Below, in pieces: positions 11,508 through 22,208 of a stretch of DNA of 64,000 nucleotides. Where the stretch lies: contig VWPU01009679.1 in assembly GCA_013398955.1 (NCBI GenBank), positions 62,001 through 126,000 of the forward strand. Direction: 5' to 3'. The first letter of the stretch is position 1. Every line of letters begins with the position of its first letter. Made by a program: the position numbers and the translations under genes. The notes beneath the pieces were generated by a model, which made no database searches, was not told the origin of the DNA, and saw only the letters and a program-made list of their open reading frames with translations. Source of the DNA: Callaeas wilsoni (lineage: Eukaryota; Chordata; Aves; Passeriformes; Callaeidae).

Positions 11508-14500
11508 TTTGTTTTCCAAGTGCCAGAAGGCAGGATGAGGACAGGTGGGGCATTACTGGTGTTGCCATGGGACTCATGAGCTCTATAGGCTACGGAAAGC
11601 CAGGACTGGTGCCATCCTTCTCATACCACGCATTGGGAACTGCCCCCCAGGCATTCTCCACAAACAGCTCTGGGGCATGCTCTTGCAAAGAAAGGACTAG
11701 GTGGTGTGGGCCCAAACCACGACAGGAATGTGTGGTAAGGATGAGCAGCACTCCAGTTCTCACACCCACCCTAAGGCCACGCTTTATACAGTACAGACAT
11801 AGTTACCAATCAAAAGTAGATACTCAGGTAAGTCTGGTGGCTCAATGAAAAACAGAAGCAGGAAGAAGTTAGAACTTCTCTAAGAAAGAAGTAGATATGG
11901 GATGCACGAAGAAAAAGGGTAAAATAAAAAGACACAGATACTTAGGAAAACATATGCAAAACCAATAAATCAATTCCAATATTAATCAGACTCTCCAATT
12001 TATGTCTTCTATGAGAGTCTCACATGTGCAATACATAATAAAGAGGAGTGCAACTAAGCCATTTACTTGAAAATGACACAAGGTCCAAATGTGCACCATC
12101 ACTAACATTTGCAATGTTTAGAAATGAAGACAATTGTTTGGACCAGACCTTGTCATTTTTTATACATACTGTGTCTGTCCTATCCTCAGTTGTTTGAAGA
12201 CACTAGTTAAGTCTGATATCAATGTTTTCCTGTTCTACACCCTGAAAAATTTGGAAATTGGTAAGAGATTATAGACTATTGCCCCATTTTGATTAAAAAG
12301 AGGTCGTAGAACATAGAATACTCTTATGTTTGTTTTTTTAAAATTTGGTTTCACTTGATTTTTTCTGGTTCAAATAGTAATGAGAATCTTGTAGTTGGAA
12401 CACGATTGCACATTTTCAAATATAAAGAAACAAGACAAAATCCAAAATATGCAAATAAATTTAAAAATTATGGGTTATTTTTATTTTCAGTTTTAAGCAT
12501 TGCTGACTATTTTCTTAACAGTACTCTTCTCTTTGTTGCCATCATAGACCTGCACACAGCAGTCTTACAGTCTCCTTTGCATTTAAATCCCAATAAAAAT
12601 TATAAAGTGCAAATTATCAAGACAAGAGCAGCATAAAAACTTGGTGGTTTGCTTGTGGTTTTTGTTTTTGTTTTTTGGGGTTTTTTTTAACAGGAAATAC
12701 TGATGCTTCTGTAGTCTCCATGCAGTTAATCTCTTCAAAAGTTCCTTTCAGAAAGAGAAGGGGGGAGAGACGTGCACAAACTGCCACAGTGAAATGCACA
12801 AAGGGACACTTAGCAGAATTAATGTGCTCAGATGTGTATGCATACACATATCTCTCTGCCTGTCTGTCTGTAATCTATCCATCTCCAGACTTTCTCAACA
12901 CTCCCCAATCACGCCTTAAATTTTGTTTTTATTTATTAGTTTTATAGTGCTGGTACCATACTGGGTAGATCAATTTCTAGAAGACTTTGTAGAGGCACTT
13001 TGGAAACCTTAAATACTCTCTACTAAATGTTAACAATTCCGTTTTCATGACATCCTCATACTTGAAGTCTTGATTGCTATTTTCAAAACAATGCATAGTT
13101 AAATTCAAATCAAGTTTGAAATGACAAAGGAGAAGCGGATCCAGAAGCTTCCCAAAGCCGCTCTGTACTGATGCAGCAGCAGCGGGGTAAGCCATCCTAT
13201 GAGCACAGTTGAAGGCAGTGTATGTGATACCAGATCCATAAAACCTCACGGTCTGAACATGCTGTCTCGGTAAGTACAGCTTTCACCTTTCAAAAATTTG
13301 CTTATTTAGTAACCTTCAAAGCTGGTCTAAGAAAAAAAAATTCTTCTCTTTGACTGAGGATTGCTTGTCCCATCATATATATGAAAAAATTTTCATGGCT
13401 CTGAGGACAGCTACTATTTGGGAGTAATATTTGCAGGTATAAAAATTTAAGAAAGTCAAGTGACCCTCTAGAATTCATAAGGTAGTAACATCTTTTTTGT
13501 ATGATTGCTTAATCGAACATGAAGCATTTGACAAGCATCAGGACAGGAAAGGGAAATGGAACAAGTTTTGTCAAGGAAAAGAAAAACTCTTCTCAAATCA
13601 TGAAATGGCCTCTGATGGCACAGCATGGTTTGGAACTGAGTTTAGTGCTATCCTGTTGAAAGTCTCATCCTAGAGCTTTATACTTTTTGGAAAGTTGGTT
13701 CATTTTCATGCATGGTTTCAGTCCCTAAAAAAAGCAAAATAAATTTAGTTCATTTATGTGTATAATGCTGTAAAAAATGGTGTGTCATGGACAGCAGTCC
13801 CTGGTTTAGACATGGGATGGTTCACATATCCTATTTGGGAAAAAACTTCATGTGTACTTGAGTGTAAAGCAGAGGCGTACAAGGTTCCCTTAAACCAGAG
13901 AGGAATTTACTGGCATGCTTTCACTTAAGCTACGTCTAATTGAACTTCAAGTCAGCTTTCAGAGTCAGCTTTACTTTAAGGACCTTTGCATATGTTTTCT
14001 TCAGTGGAAATATCTTTCTAAATCAGAATATTTATAAATACTGTTTTTCAAGCTCATATGTTAAATGGTCATCTTAATTTAAACTTCCAACTTCTAAAAA
14101 TGCGTCCTTTCCACAAAGTCATTCCAGGCAGTTAATAAACATGTTTGACGTGTTAAGCTGTGTGTACAAGAAGAATTTATGACTTTCCCATCTATTCCAT
14201 TAATCCCCAATTATTAAAAGTTTTCCAAATCTCAGGGAGAGAAACATTTATGTCTCTGGGAAATAATGATTTCTGTCCTTTCAAGAACACTCACCATATT
14301 CAGGAGGCTACAAAACTGTATTAAAGAACCTAGGCTTAAGAATGAGTAATTTCCCTGGATTATATTTTCATTACAGACTGTTCAGAAACTCTTGCACCTT
14401 AAGCCTAGCAGCAAACTGCTGCATGCTTTTGAATACATTTTCACAGACAAAAATACCTTAGCCTCAGCTATTAGAATATTAACAGCATAAGATTACATTT

Positions 14501-16099
14501 TTAATATAAATTTTAATAATTAAGATTTTTTCTTAAACTTGCCCTTTTTTAGTAAAATAGTTCCCAAATGCACCAATATCTACAGCATAAAGAAAAATAA
14601 TTGTGCAATGAATATAAAAATAACTTTAATTATATTGTAATATGTGTACAGATGACTGACCAGTAAGTAAAAAATTCTCATACATAGTCCATAGCGATTC
14701 ACAATGACAACAACAGGAAGAGTGAGTGCATCATGGCAACAGTTTTCATGTTTATGTGTAAAAGAAACAGGAGCAAATAACTTACAACACAACCTAATGA
14801 AGACATTTATAGCTATAAATATTTTGGGGTTCATAGACAGAATAAACCTAATTTAAAAATAACTCCTAACTAAAATTTTTAAAAATAAAGTCTTTTTTTT
14901 ATGTACCAATCACAAAGAGACCAGGAAAATCTTTCTAAAACAGAAATAATAAACCAATTCAACTCAGGCATGACTGAAGTAGGCAGCAAAAAGCAAAGCT
15001 GGGGACTCAGCTGTTTACTTTTCTTTATTATTCTGATATTTGTTAAAGCCCCTCTGAAAACATGAAGAGAAATCAGTGAGTGTAAACTGATATATGGATT
15101 TCTGCAAATGCCTCTTTTCTTCTTTTACATATTTATTATACACTGTGCTTTTGTACATACTTAAAGTTTTGTCTCAAGATTTAAAAAAAATCTAAGGACT
15201 ATTCAAAGAACCAGCAACCATGATTTGGGTTTGGGTTTGTTTTTTGACACCTTTTTTTTTTTTTTTGAGGTTTATTGAAATAAAGATGGATAATATTGCA
15301 ACATTCCACATCTACTGATGGTGGGTCCAAGCATTTTTCCTTTGTGGATATGGGAAGAAAGAAAGAAAGAGAAGGGGAAAATATAATGTAAATGTACAGA
15401 CATAAAAACTAACTATGAAGCAGGAAATTTTATCAATTTCCCACTCATATAAAATATTTTCAGTTCACATGCAATTTCAGTGAATAAAAGTGATCTACTG
15501 TTAAAGTATTCTCATTTAAAATGAAAAAATTATTGAATAAATTTAACTTATCTTTCACTTTGCATTTATCTGCAAATAAATTTCATAGTTTTAAGCTGAC
15601 ATAAGTATATGTGTGGACATTTATGGAAAAAAAATATCTCTGCCTATTAGATTATGACCTTTATTGTGTGGCATGCAACAAAAGTCTGCTGTTCATTCAA
15701 CTTGTGTGATGATGAATGCTGCAAGACATTGCTACAGTTCCCAGGCTGGTAGGCAAAAGAGACAGGGAGAAGAATTTGGGTAAACCCCTGCGGGTGTGAA
15801 GATTTCTGTAAGCATATTCAATTTCTGTGGGACAACGTGAAAGAAAATGTACCTATATAGTTTATAGGCTGACAGAATCTTTATTTTTGCTTAAACCAAA
15901 TGTTACTATTTTTTAAGCCTGCAACTTCTAAAGTATAGGACAGATCATTGTGTCTTGTCCACAGTTGCTGACTAGCTTTCTGTATTCCTGTATTCCACCT
16001 GTTTTTATCACTTCTCCCCTTCCCTTTGCAGTGTTTTAATCCTTTCATTTGTATGTTTCAAGGGAGTAGCCCTTTCTAAAAAAAAAAAATTTAATTTTA
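11508..16099. other. unique noncoding DNA with simple repeats
   Basis: No gene is recognised. The 340 bp directly after the CR1 tail (11508-11850) are GC-rich for this window and carry a 116-codon plus-strand ORF without a recognisable domain (see findings). The rest is AT-rich: a T/G-rich tract at 12656-12688, a 15-base T run at 15252-15266, a GAAA-type microsatellite at 15354-15376 and a 12-base A run at 16078-16089. Confidence 0.5.
15354..15376 (+). repeat. (GAAA)n short microsatellite
   Basis: A short purine tract of GAAA units with GA interruptions, followed by GGGG. About four units. Confidence 0.8.
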
Positions 16100-16520
16100 G
16101 CAGCTTTATCAGCTCTAGCCCATTCCATTATTCTCTCTGATTTCTTCAACAGACGTTATTAGGTCTTTTGGTCTCCTCTTTTTCCAGAATCTAAGCAATT
16201 AAGTTTGAGCCGGTTAAACACCTCACATATTCTTTAAGTAGATTCCCTAGCATTTCTCAGCAGTGAACTTATCTGAAACCATGATCCCATTTCCTTAATC
16301 TCTCTAGCTTTCTTTGAGGTTCTACCCATTTCTTTAATAGCCTGAATAATTCTGTATCACCTTCAAATATGGAAATCTTTCTCCTAGACACCACTGAGGT
16401 TATTTCTGAATCTTGTGCTTGTCATCCTACTGCTAACAGCCACTTGTGAAGAATCTCATTGGAGTATCTTTCTATGTGAAAATGGATTAGGCCATCAAGT
16501 TTCTCCTCATCCACCAATTC
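16100..16520 (-). mobile_element. possible ancient CR1 remnant
   Basis: Several short blocks read like the reverse complement of an old amniote CR1: 'ttggtctcctctttttccag', 'aattctgtatcaccttcaaa' and 'gaggttatttctgaatc'. In order, these resemble CR1 blocks near the 3' end of ORF2 and the 3' UTR. The intervening sequence does not align in my memory, so this is a weak inference. A profile search against amniote repeat models would settle it. Confidence 0.25.
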
Positions 16521-19500
16521 AATCTATTAAATGTTTATAAACAAGCAATGTGAGAATGTTTGGTTTTGTTTTTCTCCAGCACTACAGATAGCACTCTGCA
16601 GTATAATGCTTATACTTTTCATAACTTCACTCTCCATTAACATTTCAACTATTTGAATAGTGCTTAATTAATATTCACTAATCTCTTACCAGGAAAGCAA
16701 AAAAACAAGCAAGTTTCATATATAATATTTTATGAAAGAAATCTGTTTTATTATAGAAACCATCTACATACATGTAAAACAGAAAAAACCACCATACCGT
16801 GTTATAGTTAGTCAGCTCAGGAAGTTGTTTATTTTGTGAGCTCATGCTTTGTCTAGTGAAATATAAAGAGAAATAAGTGAGTCAAGGCACTAAGCTATGC
16901 ATAAGCACATATGTAGTAACACAAAGTTATGAAGCAAAAGAGTGACACCTGAAAATATCACCTCAACAATCAGAACAAGGCAGCTACTGTCCTAGACATG
17001 TTTTAAGGAAGGTCTGTGCAGCCTTCCCTTCATTGTTTGCCTTCTAATCAGAATATTTTTCTACACAATATTTTTTAATTGGTAGTACAGAATTTTAAAG
17101 CAGTTTTATGGTAATCAGTGGTGATATATAGTGCTGTTGCTTAGCACTGTGTTCAAGAAGCAATATTAATAGTCTGCTAAGCTTCACTGGCTAATGTTAG
17201 CACTAATGTTAGCTAGTGTTATTTTAAAAGAAGTGCATATTTTTACATGAATTTTGAAGGTTTTGCCAAAAGACTGCCATTCTTGATCCAGTGATGAGTC
17301 CAATGTCATTATTTCCAGAGAGACAATTTTCTCTCTAGATGTCTAGGGGTTGATTCTGGTCCAGCTTCCATAGATAAAATGAGTGTATCATCATAAATTA
17401 AGTTAATGAATCTGCTGAAACTTTCACTGTTACCTTTGATAAGCAAATGAACACTACTAACAGAAAAATCACAAGTAGAAGGGAAAACATCTAAAAGTTC
17501 TCTAAAAATGTAAGTCACTTTTTTTCGATGTCCATGAAACTGGTACTTTAGTCTTACTGCAAGAAGAAGGACCATTCAGTTCTTCATGCCTGCCACATTT
17601 TTAGAATTTAAAAACCAAGCTTTGCCTTCCTGTCTATGAGCATAAACATATCTATAAATATATGTACACATTTGGGTCATGTGGTTTCTGTGAAATGCTC
17701 CAGGGAGTGACCCTTCTCCTAATCAAATGAGTCTTGAATGATTCAAGCCCATCTTGCTTTTTCTGAATTAGTCTGCATGCATCTTCAGGCCATATATAAT
17801 TTGGCTGTAATAGGTATTTCACAAGCCTTTTCAACACACTCAGCACACCATGAATAGCATTCCTCTCGCTGTGTGACACCAGCTCTCATAATGGACTTAT
17901 CTCAGGTCAATTTAATTTTAGGGTATGAGGCATTGTAGCAGTATTTCTGCAATTCTTTAAAAATTAATATTTCTATAGGGAAGGGATATGCTAAATGGCT
18001 TCCTTGGTACCTGTCGAATTTTTGATTTAATGTCTGGAAGCTGAAAGTAACTGCTGTACACCAAAAAGCACCACAACCCTCCCGACCTACTGGAGCCATC
18101 CTTGGGCCAGCCTGCAGAGAGACCTTGCTGACGCTTATCTGCAGACAGACACAGTTGGTCCGCTCCAAAAGGGATTCCAGGACTGATTCTGCATGCATGA
18201 AGTGTGAACAACCAGGAAGAACAGGTTCCTGGATTGAAAAATTGAATGATTCAAACTGACAGTGTAGATGCAGCTTCTGTGACAGCAGCATAAATCCATA
18301 GCACTGGCATAATTGATTCCTCTCATCGCACATCCCTCCTGCCTCATCTTGAAGGAAGGCTAAAATGTGTGACTCCAATCATAATTAAAATCCTATAAAG
18401 TCATCCTCAAGACTTCATTAGAATATGCAATAAATTATGTATTTATCTATAATTGTCTTGCTGTTTGGAACAATTACAAGATCTTTTCCTATGCAATTTA
18501 GACAATATCTAAAAAATTGCTACTCCTCTTTCAAAAATATGGTGTTATAAATAAAGCTATAACGATATTTTATATTTATTAATCTTACACATGGGGGTTA
18601 ATATTTAATTTATAGCAAAGTTTTATTCATTCAGTTATGGTTATTGAAAGCACGTCAATGTCCACATCTGTCAGCATTATACACCTTTTTAAATGCTTCC
18701 CTCTCAGAAGCAGGATAAAGGTGAACTGGACCAGTGGGGTTACCATTAAAAGGAAAGAGGAATTCAGTCCTTTGCTGTAGAAATACCTATCAAGCACACT
18801 GAAAAGCTGAGAAGTTCATATTAAGTAAACGACAGGCAACTAAAATGAAATATTTTCCACATTTTTGAAATTTTGAAGTGTTGTCACTGCTTGAATGTAA
18901 ACTATTGATAATGCAGAATGAAATGTGTCTAAGAAACAAATCATACGATTAATTGTCCCGACAGCTTCTTTAGCTTAAAGGCAGATGCAGATTAGAAAGA
19001 GATATTTACATCTCTCATTTTGTCTTGGTCTTCAACATCTTTATAGACATCTTGGAGCATGTACAAATTTTTGCACATGAAAGTAAAGGTGGCATTTAAA
19101 AATCACCAGGAAAAAAAAAGTGTTCAAGCAAAGAACTGAAAATGTGTCCTTCTAAAATTATTGACTCAAAAAAATCAATACTATTAACTGGATTTAAGTG
19201 AATAAAAAGGTAACAAAAGCAATCAAAAGAAAATGGAGCACACAAAATTAGTCTTGAAGTCATTGAGGCATACATAGACTATCAATGTATGGGAAAGTTA
19301 GGTGCTCTAAGATATGAAAAGTACAGTTTCATGGAACTCTGGGACTAGAAGAATAGTTATTTAAGAAAAATTTGAAAACAACTCGCACATTAACAAAAGA
19401 AATATTGTAATGCATTGATCCAAATGACACAGCTTGCTTTGTTTCTGTAGGCATCTCATGGATCAGAAAGGACGAACTTTTGAAGACTTGAGAAGAAATG

Positions 19501-20818
19501 CTAAATGAACAATCAAAAATGAAATCCTTCCCAAGAAGACAGACTGAAATACTTACTTTCTATTCAGTTAAAACCTGAAGAACATCCTTTCTAAAACCAC
19601 ACGTCTGGAATGAAAATGATGAGTCTATAATTCAGAACAATTTTAAGAAAAGTTTTAAAGGAATTTTAAAATGTCTTCCTGTAATTAAAGTTTAACTTTC
19701 TGCCAAGTTGGCAACAAAAACTATTGGCCTTTTTCATGTTAATTTGGAAAATATAAATCATCTGAGTAGGAAATGGCACTATCTATTATGGCAACTGGAT
19801 CCTGAATGTTGTTCCAATGTGGAAAAGTTGGCATGGTTCCTTTCCGTTTCAAAAGAGCAAAAGCATGGATCCCTACTCAGGGGTCTTGAACATAGGCTAT
19901 GTCTTTACATTAGTATCTTCAGTGGCCCTACTGATTTTACTTTAGAGGATAACATATGCTGCACATATATGCAATAATAATTTACAACAACAACAAAAAC
20001 TCAGACGGGTCTCTGGGCGGGTTACATAAAAGCTAGTGGATCCTGGAAGATGCTTAACTGTTTTGGAGAAATTAAGAAGAGTATGTTTCTGGTTTCACCG
20101 GGAAACTGCAATCAGATCATTTGTCCTGCTCTGTGCGGCAGAACTGGGTTGCTAGGTACAAACATAGAATGCAATGCTGTCATATTGAGAGAGCCCCTGG
20201 ATAGCCTGGGTGCATAATTTTTAATAAGTCCGAAATTTCACAGTAAATGTAAGGACACAAGAGCTATTTTGTAAATTTAGTGTCTCCCACTAGATGTGAA
20301 GAAAACAAGGAAGAGTGGTATTCAGCAAGGCCTGTAGGTTCTCTCACACAGGAGCTCACTCCTGCTCAAACAGGAGTGCAGAGACACCTAGAAATTCTGT
20401 GGTATTAGCTGTTTAGTATTTTAATTTTGCGATCAGCCTGGCAGCTCAGCAATTCATCTTTCATGGTCTTCAGGTTCTCTGAAGCAAAGACTGAGCAACT
20501 TTCAGCCCTAATCTATGCCAAACCCAAAATGTAGAAAAAATGTGAATGGTTACCAGCAAAGGTCACTGACTGGTGCTAGATGGTCACACCAGTGGTGGTC
20601 ATGTCAATAAATCTGATTTTCTTTCTGACTTCAGAGCAGCCAGTGTACTTCCAAAGCACACCTTCAAAGCAAAGGCAGGTATTGAAAACCGGTTTTACAT
20701 TGCCCCTTACTTTTTCTTCTCTGTCTTCCCCCCACCCCCACCCAGATTTCCCATATCTGCCTCTGCTGCATGTTTTCACAACAGCCTGGGACCCTAGTTC
20801 TTGGCATGTCAGAAGTGG

Positions 20819-20860
20819 GGCTTCTAAACATAATCACTTGGCTTCTAAACATGATCACAT
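20819..20860 (+). repeat. 21-bp tandem doublet (19/21 identical)
   Basis: Two adjacent copies share 'ggcttctaaacat' and 'atcac', differing at two positions. It follows a C-rich/CA-rich stretch at 20730-20745. Confidence 0.85.
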
Positions 20861-21593
20861 TCATCAGAGCTTGGTCTTACCTGAGCAATAGCAATTTGTG
20901 AATGTCATAGGTATGAAAAATTCAGAGTGGTACAAAAATGGTATTTTTGGTAACATGTTCCAGTTGGTTTTCTGACATAAAGTCACCGAAAAATGTAAGT
21001 TGAGAATTAATGGTCAACTTGTTAGTTCTAAACTTGTCATGTAGCAAACCAGTTAGTTGTGCTTCTCTCTTTCTTATCTATTACAAGTACACATATGACC
21101 TTGTATTTTGGTATGTTAAATACTTAACATGACTATTTTAAGAGAGAAACACTATATTGTGTTAATTTGCCTGACAAAAGATACATTTAGCTTTCAGACT
21201 TTCTTAATTTTAATTTTGATATATGATATTAAAATAATGCATGGCTCATAGAAGGATCTGAAATCTGTACCTAATGGGCTTCAGGAAAAATTGTGGTGTC
21301 TTCCTAAATCTGCTTCAGCAGCTGTCTACACAGCAGGAGGAACAAGCTTCCACATTCCAGTAACTGCTAATTACCACTGATGCACAGCCCTATGCTATGG
21401 CACTGCCTCCTCATTTCAAAGCAATGCAGGAATGGCTGTGGACAGGACCCAAATGGGTGTTTTCTCTGCCTTTGGGGGAGCACTGCGGGTCCACTGAGTC
21501 TCAAGTGGGGACATAGCTTTTGCCGAAATTCAGGAGTTTTACCTAGTATGGATAACGAGGTTTGCCTTCAGATTTCTACCTGATATTCTCTGG

Positions 21594-21598
21594 ATGTG
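21594..21598. repeat. target-site duplication, left copy (ATGTG)
   Basis: Five bases ATGTG lie directly before the LTR 5' TG and are repeated exactly after its 3' CA at 22204-22208. A 5-bp duplication is usual for ERV-L-like and some ERV1-like bird elements. Confidence 0.85.
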
Positions 21599-21645
21599 TG
21601 TCCTGGGTTGCAGTGTAGTCTATTACCATCTTCATGAGCTGTTAA

Positions 21646-21799
21646 AGCCAGGTGGGGCTGTGTCCCTTGCCTCCTCTCGCGGCACTATCTTCTGTTAATG
21701 GGCCAGCTGTCGAAACCAGGTGGGGCAGGGTTCCTTGTCTCTCTCATGCCCCATCCTCCCTCTAGGAGGGATATCTCCTGTTAATGGCCCATCTAGTCT
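21646..21799 (+). repeat. imperfect duplicated module in LTR U3
   Basis: Module A (21646-21714) and module B (21715-21799) each begin with an AxCCAGGTGGGGC-type block and each carry a later CTGTTAATGG block (21692 and 21779) followed by GGCCAGCT or CCCATCT. Module B is about 16 bp longer. Repeated U3 modules often act as enhancers in retroviral LTRs; that role here is inference. Confidence 0.7.
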
Positions 21800-22146
21800 C
21801 ACCACATGACTGATAAAATTACATCCTCCCATTGTGAGATGCTCTGCCCAGCGGGAGGAACCAAGCATCCCAGCCTGGATATAATCTAAGATGTCGAACA
21901 CCAGAGGCAGCCCTTACCTGCTGGATTCCCAGAGGACAAGAGCTACCACTGGACCTTCAGGTGAAGACCAGACCTTTTCTACAGGATCACTGCTTCAACA
22001 GAACCATCTTCAGCAGAACTCTGGAGGACTGCAGCCACCATTTTATTGGACTGCTACCAACACCCTGACTGACAGGGTGTCAGGTTGTATCCTGACTCTG
22101 TCAGTGGTTTCTTTTTGTGCTATTGCATTTATTTTAGTTTTTTCCT

Positions 22147-22152
22147 ATTAAA
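22147..22152 (+). promoter_or_regulatory. ATTAAA polyadenylation signal of the LTR
   Basis: The hexamer ATTAAA lies 51 bp before the LTR end, after a T-rich stretch, in the expected place for the R-region signal. Confidence 0.5.
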
Positions 22153-22203
22153 TTGTACTTCTGACTTGGAGTTTCTCACTGGTTTTGCTTTCAAACCAGC
22201 ACA

Positions 22204-22208
22204 ATGTG
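22204..22208. repeat. target-site duplication, right copy (ATGTG)
   Basis: An exact repeat of the five bases preceding the LTR. Confidence 0.85.

Larger units (their letters stand above)
16521..21598. other. unique noncoding DNA
   Basis: No gene is recognised. It contains a 12-bp doublet (ctaatgttagca / ctaatgttagct) at 17191-17214, the longest ORF of the window on the minus strand (17902-18378, 158 codons, no recognisable domain), a pair of competing small hairpins at 20349-20378, and an imperfect 21-bp tandem doublet at 20819-20860. The 350 bp before the LTR (21240-21598) are GC-richer but unidentified. Confidence 0.5.
21599..22203 (+). mobile_element. solo LTR of a bird (passerine-type) endogenous retrovirus, 605 bp
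   Basis: The element starts TGTCCTGGGTTGCAG and ends AAACCAGCACA, so it has canonical TG...CA termini, and it is flanked by a perfect 5-bp duplication (ATGTG). I recognise the sequence as a passerine LTR family by the blocks 'ccaggtggggc', 'ctgttaatggcccatctag', 'agaggacaagag' and 'gacagggtgtcaggttgta'. A TATA-like box (gatataatc, about 21878-21886) and an ATTAAA polyadenylation signal (22147-22152) suggest the U3/R/U5 order on the plus strand. No gag, pol or env lies on either side, so internal sequence was lost by LTR-LTR recombination. U3 contains an imperfect internal duplication. I do not assign a family name. The clean ends and duplication make the boundaries reliable. Confidence 0.9.

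Noticed and set aside
12656..12710. T/G-rich tract followed by AACAGG as a splice acceptor
   Set aside because: The pyrimidine tract is good, but the sequence after it has ORFs on both strands with no family match and no matching donor I trust.
12977..13249. 90-codon minus-strand ORF near a GCAGCAGCAG run
   Set aside because: Ala run comes from the triplet repeat; no domain, no supporting signals.
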